Numbered from the stretch's first letter, positions 33,751 through 44,453 are shown. The stretch is DNA of 64,000 nt from Paenibacillus agricola (GCF_011440305.1 NZ_JAAOIW010000010.1:186001-250000); one strand, 5' to 3'. Notes: generated by a model from the sequence alone, not told the origin. A program made the numbers and translations.

Positions 33751-36078
33751 ATGAACAAGCATAAGAGTAGAAATAGGGGAACCATCTTTTGGAAAAACCT
33801 AAGCCTTGTACTGCTGATCACTTGCATCCCTATCGCTACTATAAGCGTTATTTTATATTATATCGGAACCGACCGGATTGGGACGGAGGTCCATAATGCC
33901 CACCAGAATCAGCTTGCTCAATCGATCCAGCATATGGAGGATTATTTATCCAATCTGGAGCATTCGGTGGTTAGGCTTGCTTTTGACAGAAGCTTGGACG
34001 AAACGTTGAAGCAGCTGGATTTTATCCAGGAATTCCAAAAAACAAACGAACTCATGAAATCGTTTTCATTGATGGTCGAATCCAATTCCTTGATCGGTGG
34101 TGTCAGCTTATATTTGCGTGATGCCAACAAGCTAATCAGTGATGATAATGGCTTTCAAGCGGTTCAGTCCGAAGAGGACAAGAAGCTGCTGGAGTCGTTA
34201 TTGGAGAAGGAGCGTACCATTTACTGGAATTATTCGTTAAGAAAAATCGGCACACCTGACACTATGATGAAAGCGATTGTGATCAAGCTGCCTGGCGGGC
34301 AAATGTATGATTCCTTTGGCGCTTTTATGATTTATTTGGATCAGGCGAAGCTGAATAATATGGTGCAAAAGCTGGCTTCCGGAGAAGGTGTTGCCTTTCT
34401 TTTTAACGAGTCTGGGCAATACTTGACCACACCACGTACGAATGAAGCGACGATTGAGCAGCTCACGCTGGAGGATACCTTAAGAAGCCGGATTACCGAG
34501 GAGGATCTGAACGAAAATACGTTCAAATTTGACTGGCAGCGGCAAAGCTATACTGTATCCTATGGAAAAATTTCAAAGCTCGGCGGAAAATGGACCTTTG
34601 TTTCGGCGACGCCCCTATCACAAATCGTGGCTCCCGTAACCTCCTTGTCGAGGCTTATTTTAATGATCAGTATATTTGGGCTATCCATTGGCCTCTTGCT
34701 GTCATGGTTTGCCTCGAATAAGATTTATGATCCTATTTACCGTTTGAAAAGGCTGTTTGAAGCAGCCAAGCCACCAAGATCCGATGAAAAAAATGAAATC
34801 ATTTATATCGAAAATCAATGGAAGGAGCATCTGGAGGAGCAGCAGGTGCTGTCTACACGAATCGAGGAGTCGATTCCAACGCTGAGGGAAAGCTTTTTGC
34901 TGCAGTTTCTGCGAGGTCATTTATATACCCATACGGAATTAGAGCTTATCGATAAAATGAAGCAGCTGGATTGGGATGTGGAGCATAAAAGCTTTGCCGT
35001 TATGGTGGCCCAGCTGCATGGGATTTCCGACCTCGGTGGCAAATTCTCGGAGCGGGATGCCCAGCTTATTACGTTCGCTGCCTCGAATATTTTGCTAGAG
35101 CTATGCTCCGAGAAACTGAATAAGGTGCATGTGATCAATTTTCAGGACTTGTCCGTTGGTGTGTTTTTCGTATTGGATAAGAGCAGCACGAATGAGCCGC
35201 TTAAAGCAACGCTCAACAAGCTTGCCCATGACTTCATCGCGGCGGTGAATAATGTGCTGCGTTTGAAGGTAACGATTGTCACGAGCAAAATATCCGATTC
35301 GATTCTCGACACACCTAATGTGCTGGAGCAGACGCGCAAAGCGTTGCGTTTCCGTGATCTTCATACCTCCAACCAAATGCTGGATATGAACCAATTTATG
35401 ATGGACAATACGAGTCAAACGCATTTTCCCTCCGACCTGGAGCGAGAAATTGCCCATACCGTCAGCATGGGCCTCGAAGAGGAGGCTGTCCGTCTAATCC
35501 GGCAGTTTATGAAGGAGCTGCAGAGCAATGACAGCACGGAGCTCATGGTGCATCAGGGGATGATGAAGCTGCTGGGCACCTTGCACGATACGATGGTCAA
35601 GCATGATGTCAACCTGTATGCGCTCTACGAGGGCGTCCATTTGTACGAGCAGCTGATGCAGCTATCGGAGCCGGAGCCCATTGTGGAATGGTTCCAATAT
35701 AAGCTGATTCGCCCTTTTATTAAAACATTAACGATGACCTATGATGGCAATCTCCGGGAAACGATGGAAAAGCTGCTAACGCAAATTCAAGCAGACATTT
35801 TAAAAGATGTATCGCTGGAAATGTACGCGGATCAATTGCAAATGAGCTCCTCCAGGCTGAGCAAAGCATTCAGGCAAATGAATGGCAGCAACTTTATTGA
35901 TACAGTCATCCGTTTGCGGATTGAGAAATGTAAGGAGCTTTTGGTCACTACGGATATGAAAATAAATGAAATTGCCGAGCAGCTGCATTACCAGCCGTCC
36001 TATTTAATCCGCATGTTCAAGAAAAGCGAGGGCATAACACCAAGACAATACCGCGAAAAGCATAGCCAAGAACGGTAG
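33751..36078 (+). CDS. Membrane-bound AraC family sensor-regulator (YesS-like), locus B
   Basis: 775 residues, same plan as the locus A regulator: TM1 about 15-38, an extracellular sensor region to about 295, TM2 about 298-320, a linker/coiled region, then an AraC domain at about 675-770 (LQMSSSRLSKAFRQMNGSNF, and INEIAEQLHYQPSYLIRMFK). It precedes the permease-enolase-lipoprotein cluster and should activate that cluster in response to an external sugar. The start ATG is preceded by a weak GGGAAG. Confidence 0.87.
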   Translation: MNKHKSRNRGTIFWKNLSLVLLITCIPIATISVILYYIGTDRIGTEVHNAHQNQLAQSIQHMEDYLSNLEHSVVRLAFDRSLDETLKQLDFIQEFQKTNELMKSFSLMVESNSLIGGVSLYLRDANKLISDDNGFQAVQSEEDKKLLESLLEKERTIYWNYSLRKIGTPDTMMKAIVIKLPGGQMYDSFGAFMIYLDQAKLNNMVQKLASGEGVAFLFNESGQYLTTPRTNEATIEQLTLEDTLRSRITEEDLNENTFKFDWQRQSYTVSYGKISKLGGKWTFVSATPLSQIVAPVTSLSRLILMISIFGLSIGLLLSWFASNKIYDPIYRLKRLFEAAKPPRSDEKNEIIYIENQWKEHLEEQQVLSTRIEESIPTLRESFLLQFLRGHLYTHTELELIDKMKQLDWDVEHKSFAVMVAQLHGISDLGGKFSERDAQLITFAASNILLELCSEKLNKVHVINFQDLSVGVFFVLDKSSTNEPLKATLNKLAHDFIAAVNNVLRLKVTIVTSKISDSILDTPNVLEQTRKALRFRDLHTSNQMLDMNQFMMDNTSQTHFPSDLEREIAHTVSMGLEEEAVRLIRQFMKELQSNDSTELMVHQGMMKLLGTLHDTMVKHDVNLYALYEGVHLYEQLMQLSEPEPIVEWFQYKLIRPFIKTLTMTYDGNLRETMEKLLTQIQADILKDVSLEMYADQLQMSSSRLSKAFRQMNGSNFIDTVIRLRIEKCKELLVTTDMKINEIAEQLHYQPSYLIRMFKKSEGITPRQYREKHSQER

Positions 36079-36105
36079 ATGTGGGTGCTGTACCCTGCAT
36101 CCCCA

Positions 36106-36133
36106 CCTTCTATCCTTGTATAGAGGGCTTTTT
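36106..36133 (+). terminator. Terminator after the locus B AraC gene
   Basis: CCTTCTAT and ATAGAGGG form an 8-bp stem around CCTTGT, followed by CTTTTT. Confidence 0.85.
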
Positions 36134-36285
36134 GGACTCCTCGCAAAAAAAGACGATCTCCGGAAATTTTGCAGGAGCATAGCAATAATTTGTTGTTATT
36201 GTGCTTGAGCTGGCAGCGGCTTAAAGTAAACGCAAGAGCTCTAACAAGAGCCAGAACCTAATGAATGAAGTGAGGAGGAAAGGGC

Positions 36286-37245
36286 ATGGATATCCAAGCC
36301 GCCAAGTCAATGTCGCAAACGCTTACTAAAAGGAAAAGCCGATCATCACTTTGGGCGGAGCTTAAACGTGATAAGTATCTTTACCTGCTGGTACTGCCAG
36401 GCGTGCTGTACTTTCTCGTATTTAAGTACTACCCGATGTGGGGCGTCATTATCGCCTTCCAGGATTATTCCCCTTATATGGGTGTTTTAAAAAGCACCTG
36501 GGTTGGATTTGAGCATTTTATCCGGTTTTTCACGAACCCCAGCTTCTATCTTTTATTTCGCAATACGATGATGATTAGCTTGCTTAGCTTAGTTTTCTTT
36601 TTTCCATTACCTATTGTGTTGTCGCTGTGTATGAATGAGGTTAGTAATAAATATTTTAAAAGGATCATTCAATCGATTGTGTACTTGCCGCATTTTTTAT
36701 CCTGGGTCATTATTGCGGGCATTACCTTCTTGCTGCTGTCGCAAACGAATGGGATTGTGAACCTGATTTTAGAATTTATGGGGGCTTCCAAGATCGCCTT
36801 CCTGACCAGCGAAAGCTTGTTCTGGGCATTGCTGACCGGGCAAAATATATGGAAGGATACCGGCTGGGGCACGATTATTTTCCTTGCGGCCATAACGGGG
36901 ATCGACTCGCAGCTGTATGAAGCGGCAAAGCTTGATGGTGCCAACCGCATCCGCCAAATGTGGCATATTACGCTGCCGGGTATCCGCAACGTCATTATTA
37001 TTTTATTGATTCTCAGGCTCGGTCATATTATGGATGTTGGTTTTGAGCAAGTATTCCTGATGGCCAATGGCGCCGTAGCGAATGTTTCCGACGTATTTGA
37101 AACCTATGTGTATCGCAACGGGATCCAACAAGGGCAGTTCAGCTATACGACAGCAGTAGGATTATTCAAATCCGTGATTGGGCTGGTGCTTGTCATAGGG
37201 GCGAACTGGATGGCCAAGCGTTTTGGTGAGGAGGGTGTGTATTAA
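36286..37245 (+). CDS. Sugar ABC transporter permease, LplB-like, locus B
   Basis: 319 residues, six helices, with LVLPGVLYFLVFKYYPMWG in the first and an EAA loop near residue 215 (YEAAKLDGANRIRQMWHITL). Close in plan to the locus A permease. AGGAGG lies upstream of the ATG. Its stop codon touches the next ATG. Confidence 0.9.
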   Translation: MDIQAAKSMSQTLTKRKSRSSLWAELKRDKYLYLLVLPGVLYFLVFKYYPMWGVIIAFQDYSPYMGVLKSTWVGFEHFIRFFTNPSFYLLFRNTMMISLLSLVFFFPLPIVLSLCMNEVSNKYFKRIIQSIVYLPHFLSWVIIAGITFLLLSQTNGIVNLILEFMGASKIAFLTSESLFWALLTGQNIWKDTGWGTIIFLAAITGIDSQLYEAAKLDGANRIRQMWHITLPGIRNVIIILLILRLGHIMDVGFEQVFLMANGAVANVSDVFETYVYRNGIQQGQFSYTTAVGLFKSVIGLVLVIGANWMAKRFGEEGVY

Positions 37246-38127
37246 ATGAGGGAAGGCTTAGGAGATCGACTATTCATTTATGCCAATACACTGCTGCTTA
37301 TTGTGATCGGTATCATCACCTTGTTTCCACTTTATTATGTATTTGTTGTTTCCTTTACCGAGCCGAGCGAGTATATCGAAAAGTATGGCTTTGTGTTATT
37401 CCCGAGCAAGTGGAGTCTGGGCTCCTACGAATATTTAATGTCCACCTCGGCCTTTATTCGGGCTACTGGGGTTAGTGCCTTTCTGGCAACGGTAGGCACC
37501 GTCTTAAGCCTGATGATCACCTCCGCCTTCTCCTTCGGGTTATCCCGTAAGCGTTTACGCGGCAGAAAATTGATGATGATGATGGTCATGTTCACGATTT
37601 TGTTTAATCCGGGAATTATTCCCTTGTACTTGTTGGTCCGTGACCTGGGCCTCATTAACAGCGTGTGGGCGCTAATTATTCCGGTGCTGACCAGCGGCTG
37701 GTATGTGATCCTAATGAAAAGCTTTTTCGACAGCATTCCGGTGGAGCTGGAGGAATCGGCAATGATCGATGGCTGTAATGATCTAAGTATCTTTTTTCGT
37801 ATCATCCTGCCGCTTTCCGCTGCATCGCTTGCCGCCTTTGGGTTATTTTACGCCGTGGCCTATTGGAATACGTTCTTTAGCGCCGTGTTGTATATTAATG
37901 ATTTTACAAAAGTGCCGTTACAAATTGTATTACGCAACATGCTGATCGATTCCGATACCGCGATGGGCGGGTCCTCTGCCGTGGAGATGGCTTCGGACAA
38001 ACAACTGCCAACCCAAACGATCAAGATGGCTGCGGTGGTCATTTCGACACTGCCCATCCTGCTGGTCTATCCCTTCCTGCAAAAGCATTTTACAAAAGGC
38101 GTTATGCTAGGCTCGGTTAAAGGATAG
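37246..38127 (+). CDS. Sugar ABC transporter permease, YtcP-like, locus B
   Basis: 293 residues, six helices and an EAA-type loop (EESAMIDGCNDLSIFFRIIL). Starts directly after the stop codon of the previous gene, so the two are coupled. Ends in the same KHFTKGVMLGSVKG sequence as its locus A twin. The stop codon lies inside a small tandem repeat. Confidence 0.9.
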   Translation: MREGLGDRLFIYANTLLLIVIGIITLFPLYYVFVVSFTEPSEYIEKYGFVLFPSKWSLGSYEYLMSTSAFIRATGVSAFLATVGTVLSLMITSAFSFGLSRKRLRGRKLMMMMVMFTILFNPGIIPLYLLVRDLGLINSVWALIIPVLTSGWYVILMKSFFDSIPVELEESAMIDGCNDLSIFFRIILPLSAASLAAFGLFYAVAYWNTFFSAVLYINDFTKVPLQIVLRNMLIDSDTAMGGSSAVEMASDKQLPTQTIKMAAVVISTLPILLVYPFLQKHFTKGVMLGSVKG

Positions 38128-38170
38128 CCCGTTCAATAGATAGCCCGTTCAATGGATAACTCGGTCAAAG
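38123..38170 (+). repeat. 16-bp tandem repeat, three copies
   Basis: GATAGCCCGTTCAATA, GATAGCCCGTTCAATG and a diverged GATAACTCGGTCAAAG lie head to tail. The first copy contains the permease stop codon TAG. As at 3951, the repeat begins at a stop codon and fills the gap to the next gene. Confidence 0.8.
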
Positions 38171-38207
38171 GGTGAGCCCAACAAATTGAAAATAAGGAGC
38201 AAACACG

Positions 38208-39365
38208 ATGAAAAACTTTTCGGACTTGGACAGTAGCTGGCGTATTGAAAAAATTGAGCAGGTGTTGATGAAGGGGGAACGCCGCAGGCTGGCGGGCAGC
38301 AATGCAAGGCTTGGCGTCCATGGTAAAGAGGTGAGCTTCCCGCTGGTTCGACTTACAATTGGAGGTATTGCCGGCTATAGCTGGTCCCGTGTTTCCCGTG
38401 AAGCTGCGGAGGCGATGATCGGCGCTTCGGTTAGCGAAATTTTTTGTGAGGACCAATGGATTAAAGACCGGTTTCAAAGTATTCAATTTCCTTTGCTCGA
38501 TTGGCTGGGACAGGTCAGGGGTATACCGGTTTATGAGCTGTTAACCGAGGAGAAGTGGACATCGCCGCTTAGTGTTGCCTGCTACGATACGTCGCTTTAT
38601 TTTGACGATCTGCACCTAAGCTCGGAAGCAGAAGCCGTTAAGCTGCTGCAGGAGGAAGCGATGCAAGGCTTTGACGAAGGATTCCGCGGGTTCAAAATTA
38701 AGGTAGGCCGCGGTGCGATGCATATGGATTTGATGGAGGGCACGAAGCGGGATATCGCCATTGTTAATGGAATTAGGGATGTAGTTGGTCCTGAATGTAA
38801 TATTTCAATTGATGCCAACAATGGCTACAACCTGAACCTGACCAAGCATGTACTGAAGGAAACGGCGCAATCCAACCTGCTGTGGATAGAGGAAGCGTTC
38901 CATGAGGATGATCGGCTGTACCGTAATCTTAAGGAGTGGCTGGTTGAGCACAATTTGCAGGTGCTGATCACCGATGGGGAGGGCCACGCTGCCGGACCTA
39001 TTGTCGAGTGGGCCGAGCAGGGCTTGATCGATGCAATCCAATATGATTTGAAGGATTATGGCATTATTAATTGGCTGAAATTAGCCAAGCGGCTGGCCAA
39101 GAGCGGTGTGAAGGCTGCACCGCATAATTACGGCGGCTTCTATGGCAACTATGCATCGGCACAGGTGTACCCGGCAATTGAAGGCTTTATGTTCGTAGAA
39201 TGGGATGAGGCACAAATCCCCGGTATCGATACATCAGGCTACTCGATTAAGGACGGGCATATAGCGGTGCCAACGACGCCTGGGTTCGGCTTGCACATTG
39301 ACGAAGCGAACTATGAAAGCATGGTACGTGAGCATGGCTGGGTACTTCAAGCGGTTCATAAATAA
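38208..39365 (+). CDS. Enolase-superfamily enzyme, locus B
   Basis: 385 residues. The KxK site is KIK at 163-165, metal ligands fit Asp202 (IDAN), Glu228 or Glu229 (IEEA) and Glu258 (DGEG), and the base His306 is in APHNYGG. It differs clearly from the locus A enzyme, so it may use a different acid sugar. AAGGAGC lies before the ATG. It is transcribed with the permeases and the downstream binding protein. Reaction not determined. Confidence 0.82.
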   Translation: MKNFSDLDSSWRIEKIEQVLMKGERRRLAGSNARLGVHGKEVSFPLVRLTIGGIAGYSWSRVSREAAEAMIGASVSEIFCEDQWIKDRFQSIQFPLLDWLGQVRGIPVYELLTEEKWTSPLSVACYDTSLYFDDLHLSSEAEAVKLLQEEAMQGFDEGFRGFKIKVGRGAMHMDLMEGTKRDIAIVNGIRDVVGPECNISIDANNGYNLNLTKHVLKETAQSNLLWIEEAFHEDDRLYRNLKEWLVEHNLQVLITDGEGHAAGPIVEWAEQGLIDAIQYDLKDYGIINWLKLAKRLAKSGVKAAPHNYGGFYGNYASAQVYPAIEGFMFVEWDEAQIPGIDTSGYSIKDGHIAVPTTPGFGLHIDEANYESMVREHGWVLQAVHK

Positions 39366-39425
39366 AAGCGAGAATAAAAGTGAAATAAAAGCAAGATCAA
39401 TTTAAAATTTGGGAGATGAGTTTTT

Positions 39426-40985
39426 ATGATATTAACTGGATCAAACCTGCTTAGAAAAAAGACGTTGCTAGCTGTTTCCACGTTGGTCGTATTCTCGTCC
39501 TTCGCCGCCGCTTGCTCTTCCTCCACGCCAACACCGGCTGCAAGCCCCGCAACGGCTACACCGGGCAAGGAAGAAGCCAAAGCACCAGGGAAGCCTACGG
39601 AAATTAAAATTATGACGGATTATACGATCGCCCAGCCCCCATCCCCGGATAACGCGGTGCAGAAGGAATTTGAGAAAAGGACAAATACGAAGCTGACCGT
39701 CCAATGGGTGCCAGGCGGCGATTATGGGGACCGTGTTAATGTGGCCTTGGCTGCTGGAGATATCGCCGATCTAATTAAAATTCCGAATATCAATACGCCT
39801 TTATTCCGGCAAATGGTCAAGCAGGGCGCCTTCTGGGATTTGACGCCTTATGTCAAAGACTACCCAAACCTGGTCAGCTTGGATCCCAAGGTGTGGAACA
39901 ATACCAAAATCGATGGCAAATCCTTTGCAGTTCCCGCTGGACGCCCGATGAACGGTGGCGGCTTCTTTTCCATCCGTAAGGATTGGCTGGATAAGCTGGG
40001 CTTGCAAATGCCAACCAATATGGATGAGCTTTATACGGTATTGAAGGCTTTTAAGGACAATGCGCCTGATGGCAAGAAGGACACGACCGGCTATACCATG
40101 CGCGGAGGCTCGTTTATTTTTGAAGAGGTGTTCAACGGAACCGTTGGTAAATGGAAAGTAAAGGACGGCAAGCTGATCAATGTGACACTGGAGCCAGAAA
40201 CGAAGGAAGCCTTGGTCTATTTGAATAAATTATACAAAGAAGGACTCATTCCACAGGACTTCCCGGTTATGAAGGAAAACCAGTATTGGGAGCTGGCAAC
40301 AAGCGGCCGTGCCGGGCTTACTCAGGAAACGCCGGAGGCATTATTCCGTTATACGATGGATCAATGGAAGAAGGATCCGAAGGTAGAGTGGACACCGATG
40401 CTGTCTCTCGCCCCCAAAGCAGGAGGCAAGCCTCATGTATCCCAAAGCACAGGCATGAATGGCGTGCTGGCTATACCGAAAACCGTTCCAGAGGAAAAGA
40501 TGAAGGCGATTTTGAAATTTATTGATTACGGCTCTGGCGGCGAGGGCTTGGATTTGACCCTCTATGGCATTAAGGATGTCCATTACACCGTTACAGATGG
40601 GCTCAAGCTTGCCAACGATAAAGCGGTGGCGGATAGCGTAGGAACGGGCTCGTGGGGCAAAATGTTCAGTACGCCTGTAGCAGATTTGTGGCAATATGCG
40701 GCGGGTATGCCCAAAGAGGTTTATCAAAGAAACATGAAGCTTGTTGAAGAAAAATCTAAAATTTCAACAGGTGATCCATCCATTGGCTTGGTCTCCGAGA
40801 CGGAGCTTAAAATGGGAGCTGACTATACGAAAAAAATCGCGGATACAAAAACGCAGGTCATTATCGGCAAGATCCCGATGGAGGAATGGGACAAATATGT
40901 CGAGCAGCTGAAAAAGGATGCGAATTACCAGAAAATCATTGAAGAAATCAATATCGAGTACAAAAATCGGCAGACCCAAAAGTAA
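39426..40985 (+). CDS. Extracellular solute-binding lipoprotein (LplA-like), locus B
   Basis: 519 residues with a lipoprotein signal; the lipobox FAAAC places Cys30 first in the mature protein. A Pro/Ala/Thr linker follows. Same WVPGGDYGDRVNVALAAGD type start of the binding domain as in locus A. It is last in the operon rather than first, unlike locus A. A GGGAGATG ribosome site is visible. Confidence 0.88.
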   Translation: MILTGSNLLRKKTLLAVSTLVVFSSFAAACSSSTPTPAASPATATPGKEEAKAPGKPTEIKIMTDYTIAQPPSPDNAVQKEFEKRTNTKLTVQWVPGGDYGDRVNVALAAGDIADLIKIPNINTPLFRQMVKQGAFWDLTPYVKDYPNLVSLDPKVWNNTKIDGKSFAVPAGRPMNGGGFFSIRKDWLDKLGLQMPTNMDELYTVLKAFKDNAPDGKKDTTGYTMRGGSFIFEEVFNGTVGKWKVKDGKLINVTLEPETKEALVYLNKLYKEGLIPQDFPVMKENQYWELATSGRAGLTQETPEALFRYTMDQWKKDPKVEWTPMLSLAPKAGGKPHVSQSTGMNGVLAIPKTVPEEKMKAILKFIDYGSGGEGLDLTLYGIKDVHYTVTDGLKLANDKAVADSVGTGSWGKMFSTPVADLWQYAAGMPKEVYQRNMKLVEEKSKISTGDPSIGLVSETELKMGADYTKKIADTKTQVIIGKIPMEEWDKYVEQLKKDANYQKIIEEINIEYKNRQTQK

Positions 40986-41097
40986 GTAGCAGCGATAAGC
41001 TGTAGTGATTGAAATGGGCTAAAACGATTGTGGGCTAGCTAGCCCCCTAATTCGTCTGCCGAAATATGAGCTGCAAAATTTAAGAGAAAGTAGAATA

Positions 41098-41131
41098 AAG
41101 GTAAACGGAAATGAAACAATCCGTTTACCTT
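41098..41131. terminator. Terminator-like hairpin after locus B
   Basis: AAGGTAAACGGA and TCCGTTTACCTT form a perfect 12-bp stem with a 10-base loop. The tail TATATTC is AT-rich rather than a pure T run. It separates convergent genes. Confidence 0.75.
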
Positions 41132-41199
41132 ATATTCATTCAATACAGCACATTCATTCCCATCATGAGGGTGTTTTCATATCTGAAAAAAACAGCCAC

Positions 41200-44100
41200 T
41201 TACTGCAAGGTGCCGCGCAAGCGGAGAACGGCTACCGCCGCTTCCGCTCTCGTAGTATGCTCGTCTGGAACAAACAGGTTGCCTTCGCGCCCGATCAGCA
41301 GACCATGCTCGACAACCGACTGAATGTAGCCGCGCGCCCATGCCGGTATTTGGGCGTCATCCGCAAAAGAGGTTTGTGTACTATTCGACTCCCATTTCAT
41401 GGCTTTGGCAAGCATAACGGCCATTTCGGAGCGGCTTATCGTCTGCTGCGGCCGGAGTGTACCATCCGGATAGCCTTCTAATATGCCGCGCTCCACCGCT
41501 GCACTAATCGTTTTTGTTGCCCATGATGGAATATTTTTGCTATCGACAAACGCCAGCTCGTCCGCTTCAGTTCCGGAAGATAACCCAAGTGATCGCATCA
41601 GCAAGGTCGCAAATTCCACTCGCGTCACCAACCCGTCCGGACGAAAAACGCTCGGAGAATCGCCTTCGACGATCCAATTTGCAGCCGCCTCACAAATTTG
41701 CGACATTGCCCAATGGCCTTTAATATCGGTAAACATGCACGGCGGACCCGCCGGTGTCAACGGTGTCTCCGGTGTCACTGGTGTCATCGGCTGCTGCTCT
41801 TTTACTGCCTGTCGGTGTAGGATCAAGGCATAGGTCTTGATTGTGCCGTTCTCCGCCTTGACGGAAATCTCAAACTGATTGTCCCCATCATCCAACGAAA
41901 CGGTTTTTGCGCCGGTTAAGGCTTCGCCTTTCATGGTTACGGACGCATTTACTTCAGTGGGGACCGCCCGAATCTCGACCAGCTCCGCAGCTGTTTCGGA
42001 CCTGTAGCTGGCGGTTCCGGCAGCAAACGCCGGGCTTAACGCTAGTTCATACCCTTTGGATGTTACGATAAGCTGTTTGAGATCCGCATTTCCGTATAGA
42101 TACCCACCCTCACTGGAGGAATCGCCGCCGGAGCTGCCGTCCGAGGAGCTGCTCCTTGCGTTCACATGAACCGTCCGTGTCACTTCCACAGCTGCGTTGC
42201 CGGAGCTGTCCTGTACGTTGTAGCGCAGCGTATAAGTCCCTGGGGTTTGGTTGTCTACGATCCCTGTCACCGTTATTGATAAACTGCCCTCGAAGCTATC
42301 GAGAGCAGTTGCCCCCGGATCAACAAAAGTTTCACCTTCTGTAAAGGCAATGAAGCTCACTCCCAGGAGTGTAATAACCGGAGCTTGCGTATCCGTCACA
42401 TCGACGGAGCGTGTCACCGCCGTCGCCGGATTACCTGTCTGATCTGAAACATGGTATGTGAGCGTATAGGTACCTAGCCTTCTGGTGTCGACGCTTCCGG
42501 TTACGGTAATTTGCCCCGTGATATCTCCATCGACAAGATCATGGGCTGTTGCCCTTGGATCTATAAAAGACTCCCCCGCTTCCACTTGCAAGGTATTGCT
42601 TCCAATGAGCGTAATGACCGGAGGGGTCGTGTCTACGATAAACGTGTTGCCCTTGGAAATACGGCTCTCATTGCCCGCAGCATCCGTTACCGTCGCCGTT
42701 ACCGTATGCTCACCTTCGGAAAGAGCTGATGGCGGCGTCCACATCCAGCTTCCATTGGCCACAACCGTAGTCGTTCCCGCTGCAGCTCCGTCCAGTACAA
42801 GCGACACCGTAGCTCCCGGTTCCGCCGTACCGCTGATAGTTGGCATCGCATTGTTCGTCATCTGTCCGTTGCTCGGAGTGGTGATGACAGGCTCTGCCGG
42901 AGCTGTCGTATCCTCTACATTAAACGTTAAGGATTGCAGTTGTTCGTGCGCCAGAACGGAATCGTTCGTTGTTATGTTTATCGTATAGGTTCCCGTTGTG
43001 TAGCTGATTCCGTCAAGCGTAACCGGAAAGCTGAAGGTCTGATTGCCGCTGGTGGCATTAGTGGCATACACATTCTGGGCTACCGTAGCGTTTGATGCGT
43101 CTTTTATGGAGTAACTGACTACCAATGGCTCACCGATACTGCCATCCCGTACATAACCAGAAATCGTAAACTGGTTATTCGCCAGCTCATTGGAATATAT
43201 CAATGAGGAAAGCGGATTTACCCTTAGTGTGGGGGAAAAAGTTTTCAAGTAAGGGTATGTTATATTTTCTTGAATTCCCCAAATCGTTGGGTTCCAACCC
43301 CCGTAAGTGGCCATTTGTTTCATAGCGTTCTTAATGACGGCTCCGTCTGTTCCCGATGCCGAGCCAACGGTTTGCAGGCCAGGATTATCGCTCACGTTCC
43401 AGTAGGAGCTGGTTACATTCGGCGAAATATCTTCGTTGCCGACCAATCCGCCTTTCAAGCCGGAGCCACTGCTCACAATTCCCGCTGCATAGCTGTTGAC
43501 AATAGTTCCACCAAACGATGTGCCCACCAACCCGCCTGTATGATTGGCAGTAGTTCCAGAGACATTGCCGGTTGCATAGCTGTTTTCAATACGACCGTCT
43601 AAGTTACCAACCAGGCCACCAATTGCCGAGTTGCTTGACACATCGCCTGATGCGTAACTTTCCTTGATAACACTGTCCCATGAGTTATACCCAACTAACC
43701 CCCCTGTATTGGTATAGCGAAAGTTTAACCGGGCATGTGATTCGCTGTTTGTGAGTGTGCTTAGAGATTGTCCGACTAAGCCGCCTGCCGTAAAACCGAC
43801 ACCCTTCAACTCACCAGTCACCGAAATATGGTCAATCGTGATCTGGGACGAACTAGAAAAACCAATAAGTCCGCCGATATTGGCACTTGCACTACTCGAC
43901 GTAATATCTATATTCTCCAGTCGCACATTCTTAAACGTTGCGGCTCCATTCGCATAACCAAAAAGACCAATATTACTATTGGACGAGTTGATGGTTAATC
44001 CGTTAATCGTATAACCGGCTCCATCGAAATTGCCTTTAAACGGGTTGCCGCTACCGGGACCGATTGGCTGCCAATTTCCGAAGGCTGATAGATTAATATC

Positions 44101-44301
44101 TGCCTGAAGTTTGTAGCTTAACGTCAACCCATCCCGAATATGATCTAAATCCGCCGCCGTTTTAATGATATAAGGATTTCCCGAGGTTCCATCCCCCCCG
44201 CCACTGAAGCTATAAGCTGCCTGAACATTCAAAGGCCATAATCCTATTAAGGACAACAGCGCAAGCAGGGTAGTTAAACATATCGCCAACCTCTTTTTCA
44301 T
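41200..44301 (-). CDS. Secreted SLH-domain surface protein with GLUG, Ig-like and DUF5011-like repeats
   Basis: 1033 residues. Signal peptide ends at VQA (about residue 28). Residues 35-340 hold GLUG-type repeats (GGLVG, ATGNVSGTTANHTGGLVG). Then an Ig-like domain (about 470-555), two HYR/DUF5011-like domains starting PVITLIG and PVITLLG (about 560-730), a Ser/Gly linker, a cadherin-like unit, and three SLH repeats at the end (VTRVEFAT, ISRSEMAV, TTRAEAAV). GGGGA lies upstream of the ATG. Adhesive surface role is inferred. It is one of three SLH loci in 41-57 kb. Confidence 0.88.
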   Translation of the reverse strand: MKKRLAICLTTLLALLSLIGLWPLNVQAAYSFSGGGDGTSGNPYIIKTAADLDHIRDGLTLSYKLQADINLSAFGNWQPIGPGSGNPFKGNFDGAGYTINGLTINSSNSNIGLFGYANGAATFKNVRLENIDITSSSASANIGGLIGFSSSSQITIDHISVTGELKGVGFTAGGLVGQSLSTLTNSESHARLNFRYTNTGGLVGYNSWDSVIKESYASGDVSSNSAIGGLVGNLDGRIENSYATGNVSGTTANHTGGLVGTSFGGTIVNSYAAGIVSSGSGLKGGLVGNEDISPNVTSSYWNVSDNPGLQTVGSASGTDGAVIKNAMKQMATYGGWNPTIWGIQENITYPYLKTFSPTLRVNPLSSLIYSNELANNQFTISGYVRDGSIGEPLVVSYSIKDASNATVAQNVYATNATSGNQTFSFPVTLDGISYTTGTYTINITTNDSVLAHEQLQSLTFNVEDTTAPAEPVITTPSNGQMTNNAMPTISGTAEPGATVSLVLDGAAAGTTTVVANGSWMWTPPSALSEGEHTVTATVTDAAGNESRISKGNTFIVDTTPPVITLIGSNTLQVEAGESFIDPRATAHDLVDGDITGQITVTGSVDTRRLGTYTLTYHVSDQTGNPATAVTRSVDVTDTQAPVITLLGVSFIAFTEGETFVDPGATALDSFEGSLSITVTGIVDNQTPGTYTLRYNVQDSSGNAAVEVTRTVHVNARSSSSDGSSGGDSSSEGGYLYGNADLKQLIVTSKGYELALSPAFAAGTASYRSETAAELVEIRAVPTEVNASVTMKGEALTGAKTVSLDDGDNQFEISVKAENGTIKTYALILHRQAVKEQQPMTPVTPETPLTPAGPPCMFTDIKGHWAMSQICEAAANWIVEGDSPSVFRPDGLVTRVEFATLLMRSLGLSSGTEADELAFVDSKNIPSWATKTISAAVERGILEGYPDGTLRPQQTISRSEMAVMLAKAMKWESNSTQTSFADDAQIPAWARGYIQSVVEHGLLIGREGNLFVPDEHTTRAEAAVAVLRLRGTLQ

Positions 44302-44453
44302 TACAAATTCCCCATTTCATTTAATATTCCAATCGCACCTAAAAAATGAGTCTCCCCAATCAAGGGGTTATCTCTTGGACAAACACCAACGACTGCAAGA
44401 ATAGACAGCTAGAGTCAAAAGATTATTTGGCAATGTTCCTTCGATATGCATAT

